Positions 49,601-57,626 of a DNA stretch of 64,000 bases are shown here, in pieces. The notes under the pieces were generated by a model, which saw only the letters and a list, made by a program, of their open reading frames with translations, ran no database searches and had not been told where the DNA came from. The DNA is from Enterobacter ludwigii (lineage in GTDB: Bacteria > Pseudomonadota > Gammaproteobacteria > Enterobacterales > Enterobacteriaceae). Made by a program: the position numbers and the translations under genes. The DNA lies in contig NZ_CP017279.1 in the NCBI RefSeq assembly GCF_001750725.1, positions 1,116,001 to 1,180,000 of the forward strand, written 5' to 3'. The first letter of the stretch is position 1, and the number at the start of each line of letters is the position of its first letter.

Positions 49601-49727
49601 GGCGATGCAGCGTTTGCCGAGGAACCGTTGTCTGGCCACGGGCTACTCCTGCCGAAGCCAGGTGAAACGGGTTGAAGGGAACGGAGTGCGTCACCCATTA
49701 CAGGCTTTACTGGAGATAATTGGATGA
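46671..49727 (+). CDS. ydiJ: D-2-hydroxyglutarate dehydrogenase-type FAD/Fe-S oxidoreductase YdiJ
   Basis: Flavoprotein of 1018 residues, exactly the E. coli length. It oxidises D-2-hydroxyglutarate. Domains in order: FAD-binding type 4 (about 45-280, FTPRGGGTGTNGQALNQG), FAD-oxidase C-terminal (about 280-550, GMFGHVDAGVLHVRPALD, GEHGKGFRAEY), ferredoxin-like segment with SGCLACKACSTQCPIK, and two CCG-type domains ending with NVGCCGMAGTYGHE. The N-terminus MIPQISQAPGVVQLV fits the family. Its stop overlaps the menI start (ATGA). Confidence 0.95.
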   Translation: MIPQISQAPGVVQLVLNFLQALEQQGFTGDTATHYADRLTMATDNSIYQLLPDAVVFPRSTADVALIARLATQERFTSLVFTPRGGGTGTNGQALNQGIIIDMSRYMNRIIEINPEEGWVRVEAGVIKDQLNQYLKPYGYFFAPELSTSNRATIGGMINTDASGQGSLVYGKTSDHVLGVRAVLLGGDILDTQPMPVELAETLGKDNTANGRIYRTVLERCRDNRQLILDKFPKLNRFLTGYDLRHVFNDDLTQFDLTRVLTGSEGTLAFITEARLDITPLPKVRRLVNVKYNSFDSALRNAPFMVDARALSVETVDSKVLNLAREDIVWHSVSELITDVPDKEMLGLNIVEFAGDDEALIESQVTTLCQRLDELIAAGEGGVIGWQLCSELSGIERIYAMRKKAVGLLGNAKGAAKPIPFAEDTCVPPEHLADYIVEFRALLDSHGLSYGMFGHVDAGVLHVRPALDMCDPQQEILMKQISDDVVALTAKYGGLLWGEHGKGFRAEYSPAFFGEALYAELRKVKAAFDPDNRLNPGKICPPEGVDAPMLQVDAVKRGTYDRQIPIAVRASWRGAMECNGNGLCFNFDVKSPMCPSMKITSNRIHSPKGRATLVREWLRLLADRGVDPLKLEQELPEKRASLRSLIERTRNSWHANKGEYDFSHEVKEAMSGCLACKACSTQCPIKIDVPEFRSRFLQLYHTRYLRPMRDHLVATVESYAPLMARAPKTFNFFINQPLVRKLSEKHIGMVDLPLLSVPSLQRQLVGHRSANMTLEQLEALTPEQKAKVVLVVQDPFTSYYDAQVVADFIRLVEKLGYQPVVLPFSPNGKAQHIKGFLTRFAKTARKTADFLNRVAQLGMPMVGVDPALVLCYRDEYKQTLGEQRGDFHVMLVHEWLPAALQQATVKDVSGESWYLFGHCTEVTALPGAPAQWASIFARFGAKLESVNVGCCGMAGTYGHEVKNHENSLGIYELSWHQAMQRLPRNRCLATGYSCRSQVKRVEGNGVRHPLQALLEIIG

Positions 49728-50134
49728 TCTGGAAACGAGCCGTGACGCTGCAGGCGCTGAATGCCATGGGCGAGGGGAATATGGTAGGGCTGCTGGACAT
49801 TCAGTTCACGCATATTGGCGAGGATGAACTGGAGGCCACGATGCCTGTCGATCATCGCACGCATCAGCCGTTTGGTTTATTGCACGGCGGCGCATCCGTC
49901 GTGTTGGCCGAAACCCTGGGGTCCGTGGCGGGCTATCTTTGCACCGAAGGGGAGCAAAAGGTCGTCGGGCTGGAGGTGAACGCGAACCATATTCGCTCGG
50001 TGCGAAGTGGACGGGTGCGCGGCGTTTGTCGGGCGCTACATGCCGGTAGCCGCCATCAGGTGTGGCAGATTGACATTCTTGACGAGCAGGATCGGCTCTG
50101 CTGTTCGTCGAGATTGACGACGGCGGTCGTGTAA
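49724..50134 (+). CDS. menI: 1,4-dihydroxy-2-naphthoyl-CoA thioesterase MenI (YdiI)
   Basis: Hotdog-fold thioesterase of 136 residues acting in menaquinone synthesis. The motif PFGLLHGGASVVLAETLGSVAG (about 45-66) contains the catalytic glutamate. The ATG overlaps the ydiJ stop, so the two are translationally coupled, as in E. coli. Confidence 0.95.
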   Translation: MIWKRAVTLQALNAMGEGNMVGLLDIQFTHIGEDELEATMPVDHRTHQPFGLLHGGASVVLAETLGSVAGYLCTEGEQKVVGLEVNANHIRSVRSGRVRGVCRALHAGSRHQVWQIDILDEQDRLCCSSRLTTAVV

Positions 50135-50219
50135 AGTTTTCAGATGTTTTGCCTTTGGTCAAAAACTAGCCAGCCTCTTGTGATATACTGGTCAGGTTTT
50201 GTACATAAGCGAGGACATC

Positions 50220-50414
50220 ATGGATACTGAAATAACCCCAACACAGCTGGCAATTGAATATTTACGTCGTGATAAAAGCAACCTGTCTCCGGCGCAGTAC
50301 CTGAAAAAGCTGAAACAGCTTGAACTGGAGTTCACAGATTTGCTGGCGCTCTCTTCAAATGAGCTTAAAGAAGAGATCTACTTTGCCTGGCGGTTGGGCG
50401 TTCACGTCCATTGA
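50220..50414 (+). CDS. ydiH: Uncharacterised protein YdiH
   Basis: Protein of 64 residues, MDTEITPTQLAIEYLRRDKS at the start and FAWRLGVHVH at the end, matching E. coli YdiH. Predicted helical, soluble; function unknown. GCGAGGACATC precedes the ATG. In K-12 the suf genes follow; here synteny ends after the terminator. Confidence 0.9.
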   Translation: MDTEITPTQLAIEYLRRDKSNLSPAQYLKKLKQLELEFTDLLALSSNELKEEIYFAWRLGVHVH

Positions 50415-50423
50415 TCGTGACAG

Positions 50424-50453
50424 TAAAAAAAGGCCGCGTCAGCGGTCTTTTTT
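50424..50453. terminator. Terminator between ydiH and the convergent regulator gene
   Basis: AAAAAAAGGCCGC, loop GTCA, GCGGTCTTTTTT with one G-T pair; tracts on both sides. Confidence 0.88.
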
Positions 50454-50464
50454 GTATCTGACGT

Positions 50465-51094
50465 TCAGTACCGGGCAGGCAGTTTATTGATTTTAACGAG
50501 CCTGCCTTCTTCTATCTCAATGAACCCGCCTGTTTTCAAATCCGCCAGAATACGCATCACCCCGCTGCGCGACAGCTGGGTTTTTTCGCGAATATACCGC
50601 TCTGCGGTGATGGCGTTGCGATAACTCTCATCTTCATCCATCAGCTTTATCAATTGCTGGCGAATCATCTCATAGGCCGTGGGCGCGCCCTGAGGCATCA
50701 CATTATTGTATAGCCGGTTATAAACAAACATCAGGTGCTTAGACAGCAACCCCCATAACCCATTCTCTTTGATAACGGCTTCCACCTGAGCGGTGGTAAG
50801 CATACCCGTCAGGCAGGGGGTCACGGTTTTCAGATAATCATTGAAGTAGATGTCTGTCAGATTGGCGAGGCCAAAAAGCGCCGGGCTACGTGCGGTGGTG
50901 AGCATCATGTTGTCGCTTCTGCGGTAGATAGCAACGGTGCCTTCGAAGATCAAATAGCACACGCTCTGGCCATTAACCTGGAGATCCAGCTGTTCGCCGG
51001 GAGCGACATTGCGCGTGGTACAGTAGGGTTGCAGGAATGAAATCAGTTCTCGCGCGTAAGGAGAACCACGATGCGTTTTTTCAGTAGAGGACAT
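50465..51094 (-). CDS. IprA-like winged-helix regulator (CRP-fold), copy 1
   Basis: Protein of 209 residues in two parts: a cyclic-nucleotide-binding-like beta-roll (about 20-130, PGEQLDLQVNGQSVCYLIFEGTVAIYRR) and a C-terminal winged helix with the recognition region REKTQLSRSGVMRILADLKTGGFIEIEEGRLVKI. It resembles the IprA/YaiV family, linked to peroxide resistance in Salmonella. No cAMP-binding signature is obvious. It is a tandem paralogue of the next gene and lies beside a divergent fimbrial operon, so fimbrial control is a plausible job. Confidence 0.8.
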   Translation of the reverse strand: MSSTEKTHRGSPYARELISFLQPYCTTRNVAPGEQLDLQVNGQSVCYLIFEGTVAIYRRSDNMMLTTARSPALFGLANLTDIYFNDYLKTVTPCLTGMLTTAQVEAVIKENGLWGLLSKHLMFVYNRLYNNVMPQGAPTAYEMIRQQLIKLMDEDESYRNAITAERYIREKTQLSRSGVMRILADLKTGGFIEIEEGRLVKINKLPARY

Positions 51095-51161
51095 AACCTA
51101 TAACCCGTAGCGATAACCCCCCTGATTATAGCGTTACTCCTTATCGTAAACACGAGGCTAA

Positions 51162-51821
51162 TCAGTATTTACGTGGTAAATGACGGATTTCCAGCAGCAC
51201 GCCACGCTCCATCGTGATGTACTTTCCGGTACGCAGTTCCGCGAGAATACGCATAATCCCACTGCGTGAAAGGTAGGTTCGACTCTTGATATACGCTGCC
51301 GCCGTGATGTTTTTCCGTACGGCATCTGGCTCCTGCATCAGTTCGACCAGCTGAAACCGGATAATGTCATAGGCTGACATCTGCGATATTTGCGCGCAGT
51401 GCTCGTATACCCGGGAGGCGGTATAGATGAGTAGCTTTGAAAAATGTTCCCATAAGTTTTTTTCCGCCACGATCTTATTAAAATTATCCAGAGAGACATG
51501 CGCTATTTCTGAGGTTTCAAGCGCTCTGACGTACAGATGTTCAGAGGAGAACTGGCTGCTGACACCCAGAATAAAAGGTGAGGACTCTGAGTTTAAAACA
51601 ATACCATCGCCACGACGATGCAGCGCAACGCTGCCGTGTAACAGCAAAAAACAGAGGCGAACATCATTATTGTGATACTGAATAATTTCGCCTTTCGCGA
51701 GAATATGCCTTTCCGTAAAAGGCAGCACAGTACTGATTAACTTATCAATATGGGCATACGGCTTTAAATCCAGTACGGTAGATTTTACATCGGTGAGGAC
51801 CGCTGTCATTCGCGTGTTCAT
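51162..51821 (-). CDS. IprA-like winged-helix regulator (CRP-fold), copy 2
   Basis: Protein of 219 residues, same architecture as its downstream neighbour and sharing the C-terminal pattern KSRTYLSRSGIMRILAELRTG and ending LPRKY (LPARY in copy 1). The start MNTRMTAVLTD at 51821 is chosen because GTGGAG lies six to seven bases before it; two earlier in-frame Met codons lack such a site. The 67-base gap between the copies suggests cotranscription. It is the gene immediately divergent to the fimbrial operon and the best candidate to bind the dyads between them. Confidence 0.8.
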   Translation of the reverse strand: MNTRMTAVLTDVKSTVLDLKPYAHIDKLISTVLPFTERHILAKGEIIQYHNNDVRLCFLLLHGSVALHRRGDGIVLNSESSPFILGVSSQFSSEHLYVRALETSEIAHVSLDNFNKIVAEKNLWEHFSKLLIYTASRVYEHCAQISQMSAYDIIRFQLVELMQEPDAVRKNITAAAYIKSRTYLSRSGIMRILAELRTGKYITMERGVLLEIRHLPRKY

Positions 51822-51910
51822 AAGGTGCTCCACTGCTTTCATTGCGATCATGGGTGACCGGCGTAGAGAATTATCTTAAAAAACAGCGACTACGGGAATA
51901 TGCAGCACAG

Positions 51911-51924
51911 GTCTAAAAGTAGAC
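51911..51924. promoter_or_regulatory. GTCTA-N4-TAGAC dyad, copy 1
   Basis: GTCTAAAAGTAGAC: perfect 5-bp arms with four bases between. One of three related sites in the 448-base region between the IprA-like regulator and the fimbrial major subunit. Confidence 0.6.
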
Positions 51925-51975
51925 TTTCAATATTATCCTGACTAACATTTTGAATTTAATGATCTTAACACTCCG

Positions 51976-51989
51976 GTCTATTAATAGAC
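51976..51989. promoter_or_regulatory. GTCTA-N4-TAGAC dyad, copy 2
   Basis: GTCTATTAATAGAC is a perfect 14-bp palindrome, 65 bases from copy 1 (about six helical turns). Confidence 0.65.
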
Positions 51990-52048
51990 TGCCCGTTATA
52001 TGCATAAGGCATTCCTTATTTACAATGTTTTATTTTTGTTAATTACGG

Positions 52049-52062
52049 GTCTACGGAAAGAC
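52049..52062. promoter_or_regulatory. GTCTA-N4-AAGAC dyad, copy 3
   Basis: GTCTACGGAAAGAC, one mismatch from the other two, 73 bases (about seven turns) from copy 2. A shorter relative CGTCT-TC-AGACG lies at 52129-52140. Confidence 0.5.
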
Positions 52063-52098
52063 TCCGAAAATGATTGTCGACGTCAACGGAGTTGTATA

Positions 52099-52170
52099 AA
52101 TTTTATTTCATCGACAGCAAGTCATATGCGTCTTCAGACGTTTAATGAAATAAAATTATTTCATTTTTTT
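52099..52170 (+). promoter_or_regulatory. Long AT-rich inverted repeat followed by a T tract in the fimbrial leader
   Basis: AATTTTATTTCAT (52099-52111) and ATGAAATAAAATT (52145-52157) are perfect 13-bp inverse complements around a 33-base loop, followed by ATTTCATTTTTTTTG. If transcribed, this would fold as a terminator-like hairpin about 100 bases before the major subunit gene. Confidence 0.5.
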
Positions 52171-52269
52171 TGCTGCTGTCTGTAAAAGACAAAACATTAA
52201 GTGGGTGAAAAAACCGACGCGTCTTTTTGTCTGAATGTTAATAATAAATAAAGTGATACAGGATATAGC

Positions 52270-52803
52270 ATGATGAAAAAAACACTTCTTCTGGCAACGA
52301 TCGCAGCAGGTTCCGTACTGACAATGGCCAATGCGTTTGCCGCTGCAGGTACCGTTAATTTTAACGGAAATATTCTGGATTCTGCCTGTGATGTTGATGT
52401 GGCATCGCTGAACCAGGTGGTTGTACTTGGGGATTATTATAAAACAGAGTTTACCGCGACGGGGGCGAGAACCGCGGCAACGAAATTCGATATTATTTTG
52501 AAAAACTGTCCGGTCTCGGTCACGAATGCCAAAGTGCGCTTTGACGGTACTCCGGATGCGTCTAATAGCAATCTTCTGGCCATTGACACCTCCGTGGCGG
52601 GTGCCGCAACGGGCGTGGCGATCAACCTGATGACCGCGGATAAAGCCGACCTGCCTCTGCATGGCAGCAATGGTTACACCTACATGCTCAGCAGCTCTGC
52701 AGACAATACGCTCAATTTCTATGCCCAGTATATTTCGACCACGGCCAGCGTCACGGCGGGCCCGGCGAATTCTGTCGCCAACTTCTCGGTGGTTTATAAC
52801 TAG
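52270..52803 (+). CDS. Type 1-like fimbrial major subunit
   Basis: Pilin of 177 residues with signal peptide (MMKKTLLLATIAAGSVLTMANAFA) and the chaperone-usher pilin fold: GTVNFNGNILDSACDV with the first cysteine, second cysteine in ILKNCPVSVT, and the C-terminal beta-zipper ending ANFSVVYN. It is assembled outside the cell by the usher through donor-strand exchange. AGGATATAGC precedes the first ATG; the next Met is adjacent. First gene of the five-gene fimbrial operon. Confidence 0.9.
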   Translation: MMKKTLLLATIAAGSVLTMANAFAAAGTVNFNGNILDSACDVDVASLNQVVVLGDYYKTEFTATGARTAATKFDIILKNCPVSVTNAKVRFDGTPDASNSNLLAIDTSVAGAATGVAINLMTADKADLPLHGSNGYTYMLSSSADNTLNFYAQYISTTASVTAGPANSVANFSVVYN

Positions 52804-52821
52804 CTCTTTTGCCTGAACGTC

Positions 52822-52838
52822 GGGGCCGCCCCGGCCCC
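52822..52838 (+). promoter_or_regulatory. GC hairpin between the major subunit and chaperone genes
   Basis: GGGGCCG-CCC-CGGCCCC is a perfect 7-bp all-GC stem 19 bases after the pilin stop, without a U tract. It probably slows downstream transcription or protects the pilin message 3' end so that pilin exceeds chaperone and usher. Confidence 0.6.
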
Positions 52839-52857
52839 CAATTTAATGAGGAACAGA

Positions 52858-53535
52858 ATGTATTTTTTCAGAACCCCTTTACTGGCAACAGCGTTGTTAT
52901 CTCTGATGCTGTCAACGGCTCATGCCGGCGTCATTATTGGTGGTACGCGCATTATTTTTGATGGCGCTAAAAAGGAAACGTCACTCAGTGTGAATAACCC
53001 TGATGGTACGCCGTATTTAATTCAGTCATGGATCGACGTGCAGGAAGGGGCGTCAGGCAAGGTGCCTTTTATTATTACGCCGCCTTTGTATCGTCTGGAT
53101 GGCGGGCAAAAAAACGTTGAGCGCATCGTGATGACGGGGGCACTGCCTCAGGATCGGGAAAGTTTATTCTGGCTGAATATTAAAGCGATTCCGTCTGCCT
53201 CAACGCAGATGAACGCATTACAAATTGCGGTTAAAACGCGCATCAAACTGATTTATCGGCCCGCTGAGCTGCACGCGTCCACGCCTGACGAACAGGCCAG
53301 TCAATTACGCTGGCGCAGAACCGGGAATGAACTTCAGGTTAATAACCCGACCGCGTATGTCATCAATTTTAATGAAATCACCCTTGGAGGTAAAAAAATC
53401 GATGACGTGTCGTATGTCTTACCCGGTGGCTCAGTCCGTTTCACGTTACCGCAAGGGGCCAGCGGCAGTGTACTGACGTTTAAAGTGATTAATGACTTCG
53501 GCAGCCCTGGGGGGGCGCATCAGGCAACCTTATAA
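52858..53535 (+). CDS. Fimbrial periplasmic chaperone (PapD/FimC family)
   Basis: Periplasmic immunoglobulin-fold chaperone of 225 residues with signal peptide ending near STAHAG. Conserved GGTRIIFDGAKKETSLSVNN with the subunit-binding Arg, YLIQSWID, PLYRLDGGQKNVERIV, and the G1-strand-region ALQIAVKTRIKLIYRP. The start at 52858 follows AGGAACAG; the ATG four codons earlier has no ribosome site. It caps pilin subunits for delivery to the usher encoded next. Confidence 0.9.
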   Translation: MYFFRTPLLATALLSLMLSTAHAGVIIGGTRIIFDGAKKETSLSVNNPDGTPYLIQSWIDVQEGASGKVPFIITPPLYRLDGGQKNVERIVMTGALPQDRESLFWLNIKAIPSASTQMNALQIAVKTRIKLIYRPAELHASTPDEQASQLRWRRTGNELQVNNPTAYVINFNEITLGGKKIDDVSYVLPGGSVRFTLPQGASGSVLTFKVINDFGSPGGAHQATL

Positions 53536-53579
53536 CCGGTGAAACGCGGGCATTGCCTGTCATAAATGAGTTAAAAGCG

Positions 53580-56105
53580 ATGGCAATACACTATTTTCGG
53601 GCTCGACCTGCACCCCTGGCGACAGTGATCGGATTAATACTTGCAGGTTCATCGCAGGCGCTTTTTGCCGGTGAGACATTTAATGCCGAACTGGTTGAAC
53701 TTGATAATCCAGGAAGAGGGAGAACGGATTTATCGGCATTTGAATCCGGATCGCAGGCACCCGGCACCTATCACGTCGATATTGTTCTTGATGACCAACT
53801 AATGGCGACCCGCGATATCACCTTTACTGCAGTAAAAGACGAAAAGGGCAATGACGTCCTCCGGCCGTGCCTGAGTCTTGACCAGTTAAAACAGTGGGGC
53901 GTAAGAACCACGCTTTTCCCGCAGCTGGCGGCGAACAACGGTGAATGCGCAAACCTTCAGGCGATCCCGCAGGCCAGTAGCGATTTTCAGTTTGGCGCAC
54001 AGCGGCTGGTGATCAGCATTCCTCAGGCCGCCATCGACCTGCCAGCCAGGGACGCGGTTCCGCCAGAGATGTGGGATGAGGGGATTAATGCCGCCATGCT
54101 TAATTACAGTCTGAGCGGCGCAAACGCGTGGGCGAAGAACACTCGCGGCAGCCAGAATGATAGCCAGTACGCCAACCTGCGCCCCGGGGTCAATATCGGG
54201 CCGTGGCGCTTACGTAATTACACCACCTGGTCTCGGGATTCCACCGGTGAGGATCGGTGGGACAACGTATATACCTATGCGCAGCGCGCCGTCATTCCGC
54301 TGAAAGCACAGCTGATTATTGGGGACAGTACCGCACCGGCGGATGTTTTCGACAGTATGCCATTTCGCGGCGGTCAGCTGGCCTCGGATGATGACATGCT
54401 GCCGGACTCTCTTAAAGGTTATGCGCCCGTGGTCCGCGGCATCGCGCGAACCAATGCGCAGGTGGTGGTCCGCCAGAATGGTTATCAAATTTATCAGAGC
54501 TACGTGGCGCCAGGCGCGTTTGAAATCTCGGACATGTATCCCACCGGCGGCGCAGGCGATCTGGATGTGACCATTAAAGAGGCTGACGGGAGTGAGCAGC
54601 ATTTCACGCTGCCTTATGCCTCGCTGCCGGTCCTGCAGCGGGAAGGACGACTGAAGTATGCGGTGACGGCCGGGCAGTATCGCGCCTACAACAGCCGCGT
54701 GGAGAAAACGTCCTTTGGTCAAATCACCGGTATTTATGGGATTCAGCACGGCATCACCGTTTACGGCGGGATGCAGGGGTCTGATAAATACCGTTCAGTG
54801 GCGTTTGGCGTCGGTAAAAATATGGGGGATATCGGCGCGATCTCTGCCGACGTGACCCAGGCCTGGTCAACGCCGAATAACACCGACAAAACATCCGGTC
54901 AGTCCTTGCGCGCGCGTTACAGCAAAAATATGGCGAAGACCGGGACAAACTTTTCAATTGCGGGATACCGATATTCAACCCGTGGCTATTACGGGATGCA
55001 GGACGTGCTGGATTCCTACGGCGACAGCAGCGCCCTGCAGGATCGGCGGCGTAACCGTGCTGAACTAACCATGAGCCAGGCGCTGGGCGGCGCGCTGGGT
55101 TCACTGACGCTCAGCGCCGCACGCGAAGATTACTGGAATTCTGGTCAGGCGATGGCCTCCTGGAGCGTGGGCTACAACAATGACTGGAACAACGTCAGTT
55201 ACGGTTTGACCTGGACCTACAGCAAGAATGGACGCGGGAGCGCGCAAAACGCGGACCACGATCGGTTGCTGGCCTTTAACGTCAGCGTACCGTTGGACAA
55301 ATTCTTGCCGCGTACCTGGGCTAACTATGGCATGAACGCCAGTAAGCACAACGGCACGACGCACGTGGTCGGGCTGAACGGCGTGTCTCTGGAAAACAGT
55401 GCCCTGAACTGGAACGTGCAGCAAGGTTATGGCACACAGGGCACGGGAAATACCGGCAACCTGAACGGCGACTATAAAGGCACCTATGGCGAAATTGTCG
55501 CGGGCTACAGCTACGACAAACACAGCGAGCGCCTGAATTACGGGTTGCAGGGGGGCGTCATTGCTCACCGTGACGGCATCACGCTTTCGCAGCCGCTCGG
55601 TGAAACCAATATCCTGGTGAAAGCGCCGGGTGCACACGGTGTCGATATTCGCAATCAACCCGGGGTTCGTACGGATTACCGCGGGTATACGGTGGTTAAC
55701 AATCTGTCGGTATACCGAAAAAACGACATCACTCTTGAGCCGGAAACTATGCCGGATGACGTGGAACTTGAGATTAATACGCGCACCGTAACACCGACTC
55801 GCGGGGCGATAGTGGAAGCCGATTATGTGTCTAAAATCGGGCGCCGGGTGCTAATGACCCTGTCCGACGGGCAATATGCCGTTCCGTTTGGTGCGGTCGT
55901 CACGCTCAAAGGCGACAGCAACAGCAGCTTTATTGTGGGCGACCGTGGTCAGGTCTATTTAACGGGACTGCCCGGACAGGGAGAAATCGTGGCAACCTGG
56001 GGAAATCAACCCGGTCAGCAGTGCCGCGCGCAGTTTAGCCTGCCTGCACAACCCACCTACGGCGGAATAACCGACGTTAACGCGCTTTGCCGCCAGGAAG
56101 GTTAA
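53580..56105 (+). CDS. Fimbrial outer membrane usher (FimD family)
   Basis: Usher of 841 residues: signal peptide (through SSQALFAG), N-terminal chaperone-binding domain (FNAELVELDNPGRGRTDLSAFE), 24-strand barrel with plug (RGIARTNAQVVVRQNGYQIYQSYV at the plug), and C-terminal domains ending in TDVNALCR with a paired cysteine at GQQCRAQF. The ATG at 53580 is preferred; an earlier TTG at 53553 is possible but unlikely. It threads pilins across the outer membrane. Confidence 0.92.
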   Translation: MAIHYFRARPAPLATVIGLILAGSSQALFAGETFNAELVELDNPGRGRTDLSAFESGSQAPGTYHVDIVLDDQLMATRDITFTAVKDEKGNDVLRPCLSLDQLKQWGVRTTLFPQLAANNGECANLQAIPQASSDFQFGAQRLVISIPQAAIDLPARDAVPPEMWDEGINAAMLNYSLSGANAWAKNTRGSQNDSQYANLRPGVNIGPWRLRNYTTWSRDSTGEDRWDNVYTYAQRAVIPLKAQLIIGDSTAPADVFDSMPFRGGQLASDDDMLPDSLKGYAPVVRGIARTNAQVVVRQNGYQIYQSYVAPGAFEISDMYPTGGAGDLDVTIKEADGSEQHFTLPYASLPVLQREGRLKYAVTAGQYRAYNSRVEKTSFGQITGIYGIQHGITVYGGMQGSDKYRSVAFGVGKNMGDIGAISADVTQAWSTPNNTDKTSGQSLRARYSKNMAKTGTNFSIAGYRYSTRGYYGMQDVLDSYGDSSALQDRRRNRAELTMSQALGGALGSLTLSAAREDYWNSGQAMASWSVGYNNDWNNVSYGLTWTYSKNGRGSAQNADHDRLLAFNVSVPLDKFLPRTWANYGMNASKHNGTTHVVGLNGVSLENSALNWNVQQGYGTQGTGNTGNLNGDYKGTYGEIVAGYSYDKHSERLNYGLQGGVIAHRDGITLSQPLGETNILVKAPGAHGVDIRNQPGVRTDYRGYTVVNNLSVYRKNDITLEPETMPDDVELEINTRTVTPTRGAIVEADYVSKIGRRVLMTLSDGQYAVPFGAVVTLKGDSNSSFIVGDRGQVYLTGLPGQGEIVATWGNQPGQQCRAQFSLPAQPTYGGITDVNALCRQEG

Positions 56106-56107
56106 AA

Positions 56108-57055
56108 ATGAAATTTGCTTTATCTCTGATCCTGCTCTGTTTACTGAGCGGGTGGAATAGCGCCCGTGCCGGCACCTGTACAACCATCACGCCGCAAATA
56201 TCGACGATATCTGTGGGCACGATTAACGTGCAGCGTGATGCCCCCGTGGGCACCATTATTTTTTCTCGCGCTGCTTCATCAACGGGAACCTATTTAACGG
56301 GATGTTCTAACCCGCTGATGCTGGGATTCAGTATGCGATATAACAATGGGAACCTGAGCAGCTACGGTAACCATGTTTATGCCACCAATGTCAGCGGTAT
56401 TGGTATTCGCTTTTCCTCGGGGAATTATTTTGAAAACCCGGCTTACACGTTTTCGTATAACGCGGTGACGTCGTATGTGGATTGGTTTGGTGGAAAAGTT
56501 GAGCTGGTGGTGACCGGCCCGGTAACGTCGGGCGCTTTAACGCCGGGCGTTATCGGAACCGTGGCGCTTCAGGGAAGTGACGGTGTTTATCGTGACGGTC
56601 TGACGGTCCAGTTAACTGACGGCACAATTAATGCGCTGGCATGCACGATAACGACGGCGCAGTTGACGTTCCCGATAGGCGATATTCCGGCCTCATCGTT
56701 TGGCTCCGTTATTGGAACCACGCCATCCGGCGCCCAAAATACGCAAAATCTGGGGTTAACCTGCAGTGCCGGCACCAATATCAGTGTGTCACTCAGCGGT
56801 ATGCAAAATCCGGACAGCGCCAATACCAGCGTCATGGCATTAACCGGTCAGGGGAATGCCGGTACGGCAAAAGGGGTAGGGGTTCAGCTACTTTATAACG
56901 GTTCTCCTTTGGTAATGAACGGTCGCCTGTTATTAAAACAGTCTGCGGGAGGACAGGAGACGCTCCCGTTAACCGCGCGCTATTACCAGACGTTAACCAC
57001 CGTGGAATCAGGCTCGGCAAATGCGTCAGCCACGCTTACGATAACCTATCAATAA
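56108..57055 (+). CDS. Fimbrial tip adhesin
   Basis: Protein of 315 residues with signal peptide (through SARAG). Two-domain plan typical of FimH-type tips: an N-terminal receptor-binding domain (about 22-180, few recognisable motifs, with Cys pairs) and a C-terminal pilin domain (about 180-315) with LACTITTAQL, LGLTCSAGTNISVSL and the terminal strand ASATLTITYQ. The ligand is unknown. It starts two bases after the usher stop. Confidence 0.85.
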   Translation: MKFALSLILLCLLSGWNSARAGTCTTITPQISTISVGTINVQRDAPVGTIIFSRAASSTGTYLTGCSNPLMLGFSMRYNNGNLSSYGNHVYATNVSGIGIRFSSGNYFENPAYTFSYNAVTSYVDWFGGKVELVVTGPVTSGALTPGVIGTVALQGSDGVYRDGLTVQLTDGTINALACTITTAQLTFPIGDIPASSFGSVIGTTPSGAQNTQNLGLTCSAGTNISVSLSGMQNPDSANTSVMALTGQGNAGTAKGVGVQLLYNGSPLVMNGRLLLKQSAGGQETLPLTARYYQTLTTVESGSANASATLTITYQ

Positions 57056-57063
57056 CCGGTGAG

Positions 57064-57579
57064 ATGATGAAAATAATTCCCGCGGCGTTGCTTGTGTCGG
57101 GTTTACTGTGCGGCAAAGCGCTATGTGCAGACAGCGTAAATATCGGGGTCACCGGAAATATCGTGGCCTCACCCTGCCTGTTTAATAACGGCAATACGAA
57201 TCTCGATATTAATCTGGGCAATATCCAGGCGAGTAATATGGTGACGCCAGGATCATCCTCAGACCCGGTTACGTTTGATCTGTTATTTACCCAATGTCCG
57301 GTGGGGACGCGTAGCGTCACCGCTACCTTTACGGGTACACCCGACCCTGTTGCCGGCGCCGACTATTACATTAACCGCGGTACGGCCACCCACGTGGCGA
57401 TAGCAATGCGCGAGGCCGGAAGTGGCATACTGAAAGGGAACGGCTCCAGCATGACGGAATATGTTGCCTCAGACCGGACGGCGAAGATGGCCATGCAGGC
57501 TGCGGTTATATCCACCGGAGGCAGGGCGACGCCCGGCACCCTCAGCGCAGTGGTGGTCATTACGCTGCAATACAATTAA
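57064..57579 (+). CDS. Minor fimbrial subunit
   Basis: Pilin of 171 residues with signal peptide (MMKIIPAALLVSGLLCGKALCA), first cysteine in NIVASPCLFNNG, second in FTQCPVGTRSVT, and C-terminal strand ending VVVITLQYN. It resembles FimF/FimG-type adaptors, though it follows rather than precedes the adhesin gene. GGTGAG lies before the ATG. Confidence 0.87.
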   Translation: MMKIIPAALLVSGLLCGKALCADSVNIGVTGNIVASPCLFNNGNTNLDINLGNIQASNMVTPGSSSDPVTFDLLFTQCPVGTRSVTATFTGTPDPVAGADYYINRGTATHVAIAMREAGSGILKGNGSSMTEYVASDRTAKMAMQAAVISTGGRATPGTLSAVVVITLQYN

Positions 57580-57626
57580 GTCGCGCGGGATTTCACGCGC
57601 ATTTTTGCTTCCCGTCGGTGTGGTCT

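Noticed and set aside
52000..52185. A 61-residue open frame in the fimbrial upstream region
   Set aside because: No ribosome site or family likeness; it crosses the dyads and the hairpin and looks like chance in AT-rich DNA.
51852..52269. A fimS-like invertible promoter element
   Set aside because: No pair of matched inverted repeats about 300 bases apart and no site-specific recombinase gene nearby. The 13-bp repeat encloses only 33 bases, so a hairpin is more likely than an inversion.
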